The position numbers and the translations under genes were made by a program. Shown piece after piece: positions 30,750 through 39,361 of a stretch of 45,775 bases of DNA; positions within the stretch are counted from its first letter, which is position 1; every line of letters begins with the position of its first letter. Under the pieces are notes generated by a model, which had not been told where the DNA came from, did no database searches, and was given only the letters and a program-made list of their open reading frames with translations. The stretch comes from JAAYDK01 sp964543935 (lineage in GTDB: Bacteria; Spirochaetota; Spirochaetia; Sphaerochaetales; Sphaerochaetaceae). The stretch lies in the NCBI GenBank assembly GCA_964543935.1, contig CAZJAK010000013.1, positions 1 to 45,775 on the forward strand. The letters run 5' to 3'.

Positions 30750-31664
30750 ATGCCTGAAAAAATCATCATGGATGTCGACACTGGCCAAGACGACATGGTC
30801 GCAATCCTCATGGCGGCCGCGCTCAAGGAGATCGATCTTCTGGGCATTGTCGCCGTGGCCGGCAATCAGGTCTTGGCCAACACCCTTGCCAATACGCTGG
30901 ATGTCTGCCAGATGTTGAATCTTGATATCCCCGTCTATGCCGGAATGGACCGTCCGCTGGTGCGCCCTCCTGTGACGGCGGGCCACATCCACGGCAAGAC
31001 CGGCTTGGACGGACCGCTGTTCCCGCCACGCACGAAAACGGCACACAATGGGCACGGGGTGTCCTTCATTGTCGATACTGTCCTGGCTTATCCCGGTCAA
31101 GTGACTCTGGTGCCGACCGGGCCATTGACCGACATCGCCATGGCCATCCGCCTGGAACCACGCTTGCCTGAGCTGGTCAAGAGGATCGTGCTTATGGGAG
31201 GATCGCTCGGGCCAGGCAATGTGACACCGTATGCCGAGTTCAACATCCATGCCGACCCCGAGGCAGCGTCCATCGTGTTCTCCAGCGGGGCTCCTGTCGT
31301 GATGATCGGCTTGGATGTGACGCGCCGCGTGGTGCTGGACAAATCGAAGGTCGACCATTACCGTCGATTGCAGAGCCGTGCAGCAACGATGTTCAATGCG
31401 GCGATGACCGAATACATCGCCGCCTGCAAGGCCTTCGGCTACGATTGGCCCTACATGCACGACCCTTGCTGCATCGCCTACCTGGCTGCTCCCCGGATGT
31501 TCACCCTTGCGACGCACCACATCCAGATCGAGCTTAAAGATGATCGGCATTATGGTCAGACTATCGCAAGCCCAGCCCGATCCGATGCAACCCAAGTGGC
31601 GGTGGCAGTCGACCAAGACAAGTTCTGGCCATTGCTCGACCGCGCTTTTGCCACATTGCCATGA
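30750..31664 (+). CDS. Inosine-uridine preferring nucleoside hydrolase family protein
   Basis: This 304-residue enzyme hydrolyses the N-glycosidic bond of nucleosides. It has the N-terminal Asp cluster EKIIMDVDTGQDD, where the family usually has DxDPGxDD, then HGKTGLDG, LVPTGPLTDIAMAI and VKRIVLMGGS. The sugar-contact motif AEFNIHADPEAASIVF and the catalytic HD of MHDPCCIAYL are also present. The calcium-binding aspartates are conserved, so activity is likely. GGCGGG stands before ATG 30750. Likely a nucleoside salvage function; specificity unknown. Confidence 0.92.
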   Translation: MPEKIIMDVDTGQDDMVAILMAAALKEIDLLGIVAVAGNQVLANTLANTLDVCQMLNLDIPVYAGMDRPLVRPPVTAGHIHGKTGLDGPLFPPRTKTAHNGHGVSFIVDTVLAYPGQVTLVPTGPLTDIAMAIRLEPRLPELVKRIVLMGGSLGPGNVTPYAEFNIHADPEAASIVFSSGAPVVMIGLDVTRRVVLDKSKVDHYRRLQSRAATMFNAAMTEYIAACKAFGYDWPYMHDPCCIAYLAAPRMFTLATHHIQIELKDDRHYGQTIASPARSDATQVAVAVDQDKFWPLLDRAFATLP

Positions 31665-31670
31665 ACGAGA

Positions 31671-31696
31671 CAAGCCGGACTGATTCGTCCGGCTTG
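31671..31696. terminator. Perfect hairpin between convergent genes
   Basis: CAAGCCGGAC (31671-31680) and GTCCGGCTTG (31687-31696) pair over ten bases around a six-base loop. It sits just after the nucleoside hydrolase stop and before the end of the convergent outer-membrane protein gene. There is no U run on either strand, so it is a terminator or stabiliser of uncertain strength. Confidence 0.55.
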
Positions 31697-31718
31697 CCAC
31701 GGTGACAGGAACATCATC

Positions 31719-32900
31719 CTACCAGATCCGGTATTGCCCTCCGGCATAGGCGCAGATCGTCCCGAAATTATTGCTGATGGACAGTCCGCCATAGGTTCGG
31801 AAATTGGGAGTGAGCAAATAATCGATCTCCCCGGCCAGGTTCACGCGGAACTTGGGATTCAAACCAGTGTCGAAAAGAATCCGCGCCATCCCCTCGATCC
31901 ACCAATGGTAATCCTCAGGCAAATATCGGACGGTCCCCCCCACCCCGACACCGAAGACCAGCGGAGTGAGCAATCCGGAGGTGTAACTCAACGTCAGCGA
32001 TGCATCGGCCAGCATATAGAGCCTGTTTTCCATCAGGAAAGTCCCGTAATCGCCGAAGAATTCCATACCGATTCCGAACTGGTTGCTGGTATCGATATCG
32101 AGCAGCATCGAGAGCTTGCCACCGGCTTCCCAACCCACTTGCATGTTGTTGTAGCGGGTTCGCTCGAAGGCATAGGTCTGGGACGCACCGATGTAGACGA
32201 TCTCGAGCGCCCGTTCGGGAGCACCCATCGCCTCGGCGATGGCGGTATAATACTCGACGTAGTTCTCCATCTCGTTCTCCGAATACTTGCCCATACGGGA
32301 ACGGAAGGTGTACATGATTTCAGCCACGGCTTTGACCCGCTCCTCGGTCGGCTCGAGTCCGAGATGGCGCATGATCAACTCGATTTCCTTCAGGGTCGCG
32401 ATGGTGTACATCCGCCCCACCCCGATCTGGCCATACGGTTCCAAGCGCAAACGCACCGAAGCAGTCCCGCCGACAGGATAGCGAGGATTGAGCATGAAAT
32501 TACCGCCAAAGCCATAGAAACCTTTCATTCCACCTAAGTCCAAGCCATAGCGCTTGAATTCCCCATTGGCGTTGATGTTCGCCCCGAGCACCGAAGTGCC
32601 CAGTTGCAAAGAACCCGTAGCGTTGAGGATCATCAAGGAATCGGCCTCTTGTTTCCTTAAGGAATAGTCTGCTTCGCCACCGGCGTCGATATCGAACGAG
32701 AAGGGGGCAGTCCCCAATGTGATCTCGACAGCATCCATACTTTCGTTCGACAGCGGGGCTCCGCCGAGGGCACCTTGCAAATACAACGAAGTGAACGTTT
32801 CCGGCACGACCAATGTGTAGAGGTTTTCTACTCCCGCACTGAATGCCAAGCCGGCAGTGAGTATGAAGATGCACACAAGAACCAACAGCTTTTTCATCAT
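31719..32900 (-). CDS. Outer-membrane/secreted beta-rich protein, hypothetical
   Basis: This 393-residue protein has a signal peptide MKKLLVLVCIFILTAGLAFSAG. The body is rich in short amphipathic strands (VEITLGTAPFSFDIDAGGEADYSL, ATGSLQLGTSVLGANINANGEF) with an internal helical stretch (TIATLKEIELIMRHLGLEPTEERVKAVAEIMYTF, in outline). It ends CAYAGGQYRIW, an aromatic C-terminus of the outer-membrane type. Start ATG 32900 follows AAGGAGG. I do not recognise the family. It is not linked by operon to its neighbours. Confidence 0.72.
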   Translation of the reverse strand: MMKKLLVLVCIFILTAGLAFSAGVENLYTLVVPETFTSLYLQGALGGAPLSNESMDAVEITLGTAPFSFDIDAGGEADYSLRKQEADSLMILNATGSLQLGTSVLGANINANGEFKRYGLDLGGMKGFYGFGGNFMLNPRYPVGGTASVRLRLEPYGQIGVGRMYTIATLKEIELIMRHLGLEPTEERVKAVAEIMYTFRSRMGKYSENEMENYVEYYTAIAEAMGAPERALEIVYIGASQTYAFERTRYNNMQVGWEAGGKLSMLLDIDTSNQFGIGMEFFGDYGTFLMENRLYMLADASLTLSYTSGLLTPLVFGVGVGGTVRYLPEDYHWWIEGMARILFDTGLNPKFRVNLAGEIDYLLTPNFRTYGGLSISNNFGTICAYAGGQYRIW

Positions 32901-33259
32901 GGAATCCTCCCTTCCCTTCCCTCTCAACTGCTGTCAGAAGTAGCAGTTGCAGATGAGTGAAATCATTCTTTGCCTACAATAATGAATGATGCCATGGCAA
33001 ACTTCAACGTTTTTCTCATTCAATTATGACATTTCTTTGAAATTAGTCCACATCCATAGCTTCAGTGTGACGTGACATCCCTCGTCAAAAAACACTGGAG
33101 ATGAGCCGACATCAATGACACAGTATGATATGCCTGACGGTCGTTCTTCATATAAGCATATAACTTTTTATTATAATATAATGATTTACTTGGCAATGAC
33201 CCGTATCGGCACACACAATGGCATAACCACCTCAATGAAGCATTCGGGTGAAGTTGCCG
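32901..33259. other. Intergenic region, 359 bases, AT-rich in the middle
   Basis: It separates two minus-strand units. 33150-33190 is a run of A/T (around CATATAAGCATATAAC and TTATTATAATATAATG) that contrasts with the GC-rich neighbourhood. A weak promoter candidate for the outer-membrane protein (TGGACT with CATAAT, 16-base spacer, minus strand, near 33020-33050) can be proposed. I see no gene, repeat or strong terminator. Confidence 0.6.
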
Positions 33260-34807
33260 TCAGCGCATGATGATGGTACTGTAAGCTGGCAATTCCACCT
33301 GTCCGTTTGACCATCGCGGCTGCTTCTTGCCACCGGCTGACAGGTAGTCGACGATGCGCAGTGTCCGGTCGGGCTTCACCACAGCCGGTTCGGCCGATAA
33401 GTTGTGGGCCACCAGAAGCCGCTTGCCTTGATACTCCACCGAATAGGCGAACACCGCCGGCGGCACAGTCTCAATTGCCTTGAACGTACCGCGGGCCAAC
33501 TCGGGGTGTCGGTTTTTCAGGGCGGTGACCGAACGGTAAAAATTCAACAATGAATCCTTTTGCTTGAGTTGGACATCGATGCCGGCAACGACAGGACGGA
33601 TGTCGTCGGCGTCCGCCGGCGAATCCGTCATCCCGCGAGTATCGCTGAGCGACCAATACAAGGCGGTGCGCTTGTTCTCGTCGCGACCCGAGCCCTTCAT
33701 GCCGATCTCTTCGCCGTAATAGATGAACGGGTTGCCGGGAAGCAACAAGTACACTGCCGCGGCTTGTTTTTGCAAGACCACATCGGACATCAGAGCGCTT
33801 GCCGAACGGGCATGGTCGTGGTTGGTCAAAAAAGGTGCGTCGATTGCACCGGAAGGCAACTGCTCGTACCAGCGTTGCAGAGAACGGGCCAAATCGACTC
33901 CTTTAGCCGACCGCACCGACGAAATGAGTGCCCCGGTGCTTTGTGAAAAGGGGAAGTTGAAGAAGCTCGGCAATCCGCTCTGATAGAGGTCGACGATGGT
34001 GGAACCATCCGACCAAGCCTCACCCACCAAGTAGACATCCGGTCGATACGCTCTCAACTGTTCGTTCAACCATCCCAAGAACTCGACATTGAGGCGGGTG
34101 TTGCCGCTGAAGAACCATGCTACGGCGTCGAGGCGGAATCCGGTTGCTCCGGCATCAAGCCAGAACTTGCAGATGTCCAAGATCTCGCGCCGCACTTCGG
34201 CATCGCCCAGGTTCAGATCGGGCATGTGCGAACCGAAATGGCCCTCGTAGTACCACAGCTTGCCGTCCGGTGCGGTGACCGCATGGTGGGAAGCGGTGAA
34301 ATCGGTCCTGAAATGATAATAGGAACGATAGCGTTCGTCTCCACCCACAGCAGCTTCAAACCACGGATGTTCGTCTGAGGTGTGGTTGAGGGGCAAGTCG
34401 ATGATCAAGGCAACATCACGCTTGGCACATTCGGCCGCCAGCGCTTTGAAATCTTCCAGCGTCCCGTAGGCCGGGTCGACCGAACGGTAATCGGCCACAT
34501 CGTACTTATGATAGGACGGACTCGCCATGATCGGCATGAGCCAAATTCCACCGACTTCAAGCGAACGACCTTTGCCCCCGCTGTTGAGGTAGTCGAGCTT
34601 CTGGAGCACACCGGACAAATCCCCCATGCCGTCGCCATCCGAATCGTAGAAGCTGGCCACGAAAATCTCGTAATAGATGCGGTATGCATCACTCATCGGT
34701 ACTACCGCCTGCGGAGGTTCGGTTGTCGTGCACGAGACGGTGGCGGCGATGGCCGCTGCCACCAAGACGGTCATGATCCACAGTCGATCAACCTTTGGTC
34801 GAGCCAC
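33260..34807 (-). CDS. Alpha-amylase family (GH13) lipoprotein
   Basis: This 515-residue lipoprotein (signal WIMTVLVAAAIAATVSC, Cys at about residue 26) carries a GH13 TIM barrel. Region I is in IIDLPLNHTS, the nucleophile in GFRLDAVAWF (Asp about 227), the acid/base in VYLVGEAW (Glu about 263), and the transition-state Asp in LTNHDHARS (about 331). The domain-B and beta-sheet tail YSVEYQGKRLLVAHNLS follow. It hydrolyses alpha-1,4-glucans outside the inner membrane and supplies maltodextrins to the adjacent transporter. GTG 34807 is chosen because GGAGGGG lies upstream; it overlaps the malG stop by 20 bases. ATG 34774 is the alternative. Confidence 0.9.
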   Translation of the reverse strand: MARPKVDRLWIMTVLVAAAIAATVSCTTTEPPQAVVPMSDAYRIYYEIFVASFYDSDGDGMGDLSGVLQKLDYLNSGGKGRSLEVGGIWLMPIMASPSYHKYDVADYRSVDPAYGTLEDFKALAAECAKRDVALIIDLPLNHTSDEHPWFEAAVGGDERYRSYYHFRTDFTASHHAVTAPDGKLWYYEGHFGSHMPDLNLGDAEVRREILDICKFWLDAGATGFRLDAVAWFFSGNTRLNVEFLGWLNEQLRAYRPDVYLVGEAWSDGSTIVDLYQSGLPSFFNFPFSQSTGALISSVRSAKGVDLARSLQRWYEQLPSGAIDAPFLTNHDHARSASALMSDVVLQKQAAAVYLLLPGNPFIYYGEEIGMKGSGRDENKRTALYWSLSDTRGMTDSPADADDIRPVVAGIDVQLKQKDSLLNFYRSVTALKNRHPELARGTFKAIETVPPAVFAYSVEYQGKRLLVAHNLSAEPAVVKPDRTLRIVDYLSAGGKKQPRWSNGQVELPAYSTIIMR

Positions 34808-35642
34808 CGGTGACCCCCTCCACATAATACTTCTGGAAGAAGATGAACAGCAATGTGATCGGGATGGAAACCAGCACCGCACCGGCACAGAAGCGGGTGA
34901 AATACTCATAGATGTTTTCTCGCTCCAACATCCTGAACAAACCGACCGCCAATGTGTATTTGTCGTAGTTGTCCTTCATGATGACCGAGGCGAAGATGAA
35001 GTCGACCCACGGGGCCAAAAACGAGGTGAGGGCCGTGTAGATCACGATCGGCTTTGAAATCGGCAAAGTGATCAGCCAGAAAATCTGGTTGCGGTTGGCC
35101 CCGTCGATGGTGGCCGCTTCGTCCATGGCTTTGGGGATCGTATCGAAAAATCCCTTGGCGATGAAGTATGACAAGGCTGCCGAAGTGGAGTACACCAACA
35201 CCAGCGAGATGTGCGACTGGTACAATCCAATGGCCTTGAGGATGTGGTAGACAGCGATCATCGTCATGAAACCAGGGAACATGTTGAGTATCAAGCCGAT
35301 GTTCATGTAGACCTTGCGGCTTTTAAACCTCAAGCGGCTGAATGTGTAACTGATCATCAGCACCAGCATGGTGGCGATGATGCAGGTGAAGACAGCCACC
35401 ATCAAGGTGTTGGCGAACCATCGCGGGTAGTTGAACTGCTCGGTCTCGGTGAACAACCTCGTATAGTTGGATACCGTGTAGCCCTGCGGCAACACGGTGG
35501 TGATCCAGGCCCCCTTCTCCGCTTGGAACGAGCGTACGACCAGCCAGGCGATCGGGGTGAGCCAGATGACCGACATGATCGACAAGACTGCATAAATGAC
35601 CCCGTTTGATAGCTGTCGCGAGCGCTTGTAACTGGCCATCAT
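34788..35642 (-). CDS. malG: MalG-type maltodextrin ABC permease
   Basis: This 284-residue permease has six hydrophobic helices, a short N-terminal arm (ASYKRSRQLSNGVIYAVL), the EAA motif in DEAATIDGANRNQIFWLITLPISKPI, and the C-terminal IFFQKYYVEGVTGGSTKG that is diagnostic of MalG. ATG 35642 follows GAGGAGGA and overlaps the malF stop (ATGATGG), so the two are translationally coupled. With MalF it forms the inner membrane channel; the ATPase (MalK/MsmK type) is not encoded nearby and is probably shared with other importers. Confidence 0.9.
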   Translation of the reverse strand: MMASYKRSRQLSNGVIYAVLSIMSVIWLTPIAWLVVRSFQAEKGAWITTVLPQGYTVSNYTRLFTETEQFNYPRWFANTLMVAVFTCIIATMLVLMISYTFSRLRFKSRKVYMNIGLILNMFPGFMTMIAVYHILKAIGLYQSHISLVLVYSTSAALSYFIAKGFFDTIPKAMDEAATIDGANRNQIFWLITLPISKPIVIYTALTSFLAPWVDFIFASVIMKDNYDKYTLAVGLFRMLERENIYEYFTRFCAGAVLVSIPITLLFIFFQKYYVEGVTGGSTKG

Positions 35643-37126
35643 TGGAACTCCTCCTCACGCTTGGCCGAAGCCGAGTAGTTGTAAACGATCAGCGACATCA
35701 CGGCCGAGACGATGAACACCATGATGCCGATGACCGAGGCCAGGTTGAAGTCTTGGTAGGTGACGGTGAGTTTGTACAACCAGGTGACCAGCAGGTCGGT
35801 CTCTCCGGCTTGGTAGAGCCAGACCGATTTCGGATCTCCTTGGGTAAGCAGGTATATGACGTTGAAGTTGTTGAAGTTGCCGACGAATTGGGTGATCAGG
35901 TAGGGAGTGGTGACGAACAAGACGTACGGCATGGTGATCTTGAAAAAGGTCCTCAGCACTCCGGCGCCATCGATGCGGGCACTCTCGTACAACTCGGCCG
36001 GGATGTTCATCAGAATCCCCGAGGTGATCAACATCGTGTAGGGGATGCCGACCCACAGGTTGATGATCACCACCATCACCCGGGCTATCTTGCCGTCGGT
36101 CAAAAACCTGATCGGCTCCATCCCGAGATTTTGCAGGATGATGTTGACCGGTCCGCTGTCACCGAACATGCGGCTGATGAGCAGCAGGCTGACGAATTGC
36201 GGGACGGCGATGGTCATGACGAAAATCGTTCTCCAGACCTTCTTCCCCTTGATGCCTTTCTTATTGATCATCAAAGCAAGGACAAGCCCGAGAAGATAGT
36301 TGAGGAAGGTGGCGAAAATTGCCCACACGAAATCCCAACGCAGCAAGTAAAGGAAGGTTTGCGATTTGGTCACGTTTTCGCCGAAAATGTCGCGGAAGTT
36401 TTGCAAACCGACCCAAGTAAAGAGGTTCCCGGGTGGTTGGTGCTTGGCATCGTAATTGGTGAAAGCGATTAAAATCATGAATAGCAAAGGGATGACCACA
36501 AATGCGAACACCATCAGAGTCGGAGCAGTCAGCAAAGTAGTGTGGTAACGCTCGTCCAACAAGGAGTGCAACTCGTGCTTGAACGACACCGGCGGCAGTC
36601 CTTTGCGTTGTACTTGCTCAGCTTTCCAACAAGCGTTCACGCTCACCGCCCAGACGATGAAGAAACCGACCATCACCACCAGGGTAAAGACACTGTACAG
36701 CAGGATGAGCATGGAATTGTCGGCTGGCCGGTACAGGATGATGCCCGTGACGGGGTCGATGTATTCCGATTCGGCGGTGACCCCCAATGTGCCGATGTAC
36801 CTGAGGTACTTCCAACCGAACGTGGTCAGAAAGGCGATGAAGCCAGCTTCCAAGCCCAGGAACAACAAGCCTTTCACGATTTGTTTGCGGACCAGGCATC
36901 CCAAGCCCATGATGGCGAACGAAAGCTTGGTAAAGGCATCGCCTTGCACGAAAACAGCCCCGAGGTGCACTGCAAAGCGTCGCACGGCCGCTGCGGTCTT
37001 CACCAGGGCTTTTCCAATCCTTGTAACTGCCGCCGCTGCTTTCTTGGGCAAAGCTTGAAAAAAGCGGAGTATCGATACGAGCAAGGCCTCGAACGGCCCC
37101 ATCATGTGGCGATCTGCTGGTTTCAT
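35639..37126 (-). CDS. malF: MalF-type maltodextrin ABC permease
   Basis: About 495 residues with an extended N-terminus (KPADRHMMGPFEALLVSILRFFQAL) and an extra helix pair before the six-helix core, as in MalF. A periplasmic loop carries YIDPVTGIILYRPADN, and a cytoplasmic region contains HTTLLTAPTLMVFAFVVIPLLF. The EAA loop is ELYESARIDGAGVLRTFFKITMP. The start is uncertain: ATG 37126 has a partial GAGAAG upstream; ATG 37147 has none. It is the second gene of the maltodextrin operon. Confidence 0.88.
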   Translation of the reverse strand: MKPADRHMMGPFEALLVSILRFFQALPKKAAAAVTRIGKALVKTAAAVRRFAVHLGAVFVQGDAFTKLSFAIMGLGCLVRKQIVKGLLFLGLEAGFIAFLTTFGWKYLRYIGTLGVTAESEYIDPVTGIILYRPADNSMLILLYSVFTLVVMVGFFIVWAVSVNACWKAEQVQRKGLPPVSFKHELHSLLDERYHTTLLTAPTLMVFAFVVIPLLFMILIAFTNYDAKHQPPGNLFTWVGLQNFRDIFGENVTKSQTFLYLLRWDFVWAIFATFLNYLLGLVLALMINKKGIKGKKVWRTIFVMTIAVPQFVSLLLISRMFGDSGPVNIILQNLGMEPIRFLTDGKIARVMVVIINLWVGIPYTMLITSGILMNIPAELYESARIDGAGVLRTFFKITMPYVLFVTTPYLITQFVGNFNNFNVIYLLTQGDPKSVWLYQAGETDLLVTWLYKLTVTYQDFNLASVIGIMVFIVSAVMSLIVYNYSASAKREEEFQ

Positions 37127-37155
37127 AGGCTTCTCGCTTGCACACATACGGCAAA

Positions 37156-37175
37156 GGGGGCACGAACATGCCCCC
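37156..37175 (-). terminator. Intercistronic hairpin between malE and malF
   Basis: GGGGGCA (37156-37162) and TGCCCCC (37169-37175) pair perfectly over seven bases around a six-base loop. It stands in the same position as the hairpin after the opp binding-protein gene, between the abundant binding protein and its permeases. A short U run (TTTG) follows on the minus strand. Partial terminator or RNA stabiliser. Confidence 0.6.
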
Positions 37176-37196
37176 CTGCCTTCAATGTGTCATCGG

Positions 37197-38393
37197 TTAT
37201 TGCACGATCTGGGCAACCATCGCGTTCAGTTGCTCTTGGATGCTCTTGGAGTAATCCTTGGCTTCCATGAGGGCGCCGAAAGCTTCGGCCGGGCTCCAGT
37301 AATTGCCAAGCACGTCGTTCTGCGAAACAGCGAAAGCTCCTTGCTGAGCCAAAGCAGCCAATTCAGGGGCGGCCACCACTGCGGGCGAAGATGCTACGAC
37401 CTTGTTGGAGGGTCCCAGTCCGCGCACTTGGAACCGCTTGAGTTGGTTGGCCTCGTTGGTCAACCACGATGCCAGGCTGAGCGCATCGACGGGAGCCTTG
37501 GTGAGCTTGTTCACGCCGACGAGCTTGTAACCGGCGAACGAGCTCATCTGGACTTGCTTGCCGGCCAACGTGAAGGTCGGGAGCTTGGATGCAGCATAAT
37601 TCGCACCGAGCTTCTCCTTCATGGCCTTGGCGTTCCATGTCCCGCTCACGCCTGCGGCAATCACGGTTCCCATGCCGCCTGTGAGAACAGCGTCATCGCC
37701 AGTGAGGAAAGCCGGATGGGCGGTGAATGCTTTGATGGCTTCACCAGCGGCCACTCCGTTGGCGTTGTTGAAATCGCTGATCTGCTTGCCGTTGGCGTCG
37801 ATGCCGAGCTTCCCGCCAGCCCCAAGGAAGAAGGATGCGATGTACCAGCCGTTGGAAACGTCCATGAAGACCTTCTTGCCGGCTTTCTGGGCGGCAGCGA
37901 GGATGCCATCAAGCGATTTCAACGATTCGGCGTCGATGACGCTCTTGTCATAATACAAGAAGTAGCCGTTGTCGGCGGTCATCGGGAACGCATAGAGTTT
38001 GCCGTTGAGGGTGGCCGAGCCAACCGAGCCTTCGCCATTATCCTTGACGACCTTGTCCTTGAACTGACCCGACACCTCGTACAGGGCGCCGGCACCGACG
38101 AGGTCCTTCAATTGGTCGTTGGCGAACGCGAACACGTCGGCAGCGGCTTCGGGATCCTCAAGGTAGCGCGATTTGGCATCGGCTTCGCTGACCACGCCAT
38201 ATTCAATCTCATACGTCTTCCCGGGATTGGCAGCCTTGAAAGCCTCCACCATTTCCTTGAGCAAAGCTTGCTCCTCTTGGGAAGCCCAGACCTTCAGCTT
38301 TACCACTTCTGCGGGTTTTTGTGCTTCGCCGGCAGCGAACAGCACTCCAGTCGCCAACAGTGCGAGCAACAATACGACGAGTGTTTTCTTCAT
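37197..38393 (-). CDS. malE: Maltose/maltodextrin-binding protein
   Basis: This 398-residue periplasmic binding protein has a signal peptide KKTLVVLLLALLATGVLFAAG. Mature marks are LKVWASQEEQALLKEMVEAF, the MalE-like ADVFAFANDQLKDLVGAGAL, GKLYAFPMTADNGYFLYYDK and SLASWLTNEANQLKRFQVRG. GGAGGA lies before ATG 38393. It captures maltodextrins for MalF/MalG and is the first gene of the operon that ends with the GH13 lipoprotein. Promoter and leader hairpin are recognised upstream. Confidence 0.9.
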   Translation of the reverse strand: MKKTLVVLLLALLATGVLFAAGEAQKPAEVVKLKVWASQEEQALLKEMVEAFKAANPGKTYEIEYGVVSEADAKSRYLEDPEAAADVFAFANDQLKDLVGAGALYEVSGQFKDKVVKDNGEGSVGSATLNGKLYAFPMTADNGYFLYYDKSVIDAESLKSLDGILAAAQKAGKKVFMDVSNGWYIASFFLGAGGKLGIDANGKQISDFNNANGVAAGEAIKAFTAHPAFLTGDDAVLTGGMGTVIAAGVSGTWNAKAMKEKLGANYAASKLPTFTLAGKQVQMSSFAGYKLVGVNKLTKAPVDALSLASWLTNEANQLKRFQVRGLGPSNKVVASSPAVVAAPELAALAQQGAFAVSQNDVLGNYWSPAEAFGALMEAKDYSKSIQEQLNAMVAQIVQ

Positions 38394-38413
38394 GTAATCC
38401 TCCTGTGGATTGC

Positions 38414-38430
38414 GTGTGGCTGTCCCACAC
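38414..38430 (-). promoter_or_regulatory. Hairpin at the 5' end of the mal transcript
   Basis: GTGTGG (38414-38419) and CCACAC (38425-38430) pair perfectly around CTGTC. It begins at the predicted transcription start, in the same position as the first hairpin of the Usp leader. Confidence 0.5.
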
Positions 38431-38436
38431 CCCTAA

Positions 38437-38465
38437 AAGATACTACCGCTACTGTCAGAAGTCAA
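38437..38465 (-). promoter_or_regulatory. Promoter of the maltodextrin operon
   Basis: On the minus strand TTGACT (38465-38460) and TATCTT (38442-38437) are spaced by 17 bases. The surrounding 14-base element TTGTTTTGACTTCT (38470-38457) is identical to that at the Usp promoter. Start expected near 38430. Confidence 0.75.
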
Positions 38466-38618
38466 AACAATTCAAGGTTGTATGCATTCCATTCGAGGTG
38501 CTTATACTATCAAGCATGTGATTAATTTGTTTTTTATAAGATACTTAATAGCTACTTATCACACGGTAACAAGAAATGTATTTATATCATTTTTATGATT
38601 GCAACGGTACGCGTAACA

Positions 38619-38644
38619 TAAAAAACGGAGCCTTTCGGCTCCGT
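38619..38644 (-). terminator. Rho-independent terminator of the RRM protein gene
   Basis: ACGGAGCC (38625-38632) and GGCTCCGT (38637-38644) form a perfect 8-base stem with a four-base loop, followed on the minus strand by six or more U residues. It is the clearest intrinsic terminator in the window. A GC hairpin (TGGGGG/CCCCCA, 38664-38677) lies just before it. Confidence 0.9.
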
Positions 38645-38682
38645 CCAACTGTGGCGACCACATGGGGGTCGCCCCCACATGA

Positions 38683-38964
38683 TTAATAGCGGTAATCGTT
38701 GTAAGAATTGGTCCGCGGCTTGGCGATGGACTCATTCACTCTGAGAGTGCGGCCATCAAGCTCCTTGCCGTTGAGCTGAGAAATGGCTGCCATGGCGGCC
38801 TTCTCGTCTTCCATCTCGACGAATGCGAAGCCCTTCGGGCGGCGGGTCTCACGGTCGATGATGATGCTGGTGCTCACAACGGTGCCGTACTGGGCGAACA
38901 GATCGCGCAGATCTTCTTCGGACGTGTTGTAGCTCATGTTTCCCACATAGATTTTCTTGGACAT
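38683..38964 (-). CDS. RRM-domain RNA-binding protein (Rbp type)
   Basis: This 93-residue protein consists of one RNA recognition motif. RNP2 is KKIYVGNMS at residues 3-11, RNP1 is RPKGFAFVEM at about 43-52, and the helices are TSEEDLRDLFAQYG and AAMAAISQLNGKELDGRTL. The tail is PRTNSYNDYRY. It is like the cyanobacterial and spirochaetal cold-inducible Rbp proteins that bind single-stranded RNA. It has a leader of about 142 bases and its own terminator, so it is a single-gene unit probably controlled at the RNA level. Confidence 0.92.
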   Translation of the reverse strand: MSKKIYVGNMSYNTSEEDLRDLFAQYGTVVSTSIIIDRETRRPKGFAFVEMEDEKAAMAAISQLNGKELDGRTLRVNESIAKPRTNSYNDYRY

Positions 38965-39361
38965 GCAAAACTCCCTTTACAGGCCTTGGCCTGCTTCATT
39001 GATGATTGCTTCATGATGAGCAGTGCTGGACGTTGCACCTGTCTGGGATTGCGGACTGCAAACGTTGGATAGGATCGCGGACTCGGACGACTCAATGCAA
39101 TAAAGCTGATTGAACATAGCATGAACCGCTACGATTGTCCAGTAGGCAAAATATACCACGGTCCGGGTCGATTTCGCCGAATCACGCCTCGTTTCAGGCG
39201 GTCTGTGGTGCCATTTTCCAACAGCGAATCGGATGCCATTGACCTAAACGAAAAGGAATTCTTGCACCTGTAATGAAAAAAGTGAATGGTTCCACCACTT
39301 GGCACGATTCATGAAACAAAGAAAGCAAAAGAAAAATCTCAACCAAGAGGAAGCAAAGGAT
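38965..39361. other. Leader of the RRM gene and upstream region of pspC-like gene
   Basis: 38965-39106 would be the transcribed leader of the RRM gene on the minus strand. It includes CAGGCC/GGCCTG around AA just before the ribosome site. 39142-39361 holds no gene that I can support; the bases before the PspC-like start are A-rich (GAAAAAAGTGAATGG, GAAAGCAAAAGAAAAATCTC). No convincing promoter for the PspC-like gene was found. Confidence 0.5.
39113..39141 (-). promoter_or_regulatory. Promoter of the RRM protein gene
   Basis: On the minus strand TGGACA (39141-39136) and TATGTT (39118-39113) have a 17-base spacer, giving a start near 39106 and an unusually long 5' leader for a 93-residue protein. 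Confidence 0.55.

Noticed and set aside
32901..33259. AT-rich 359-base gap as an island of foreign DNA
   Set aside because: Only a short A/T run is seen, without mobile gene, repeat or attachment site; it is compatible with an ordinary regulatory gap.
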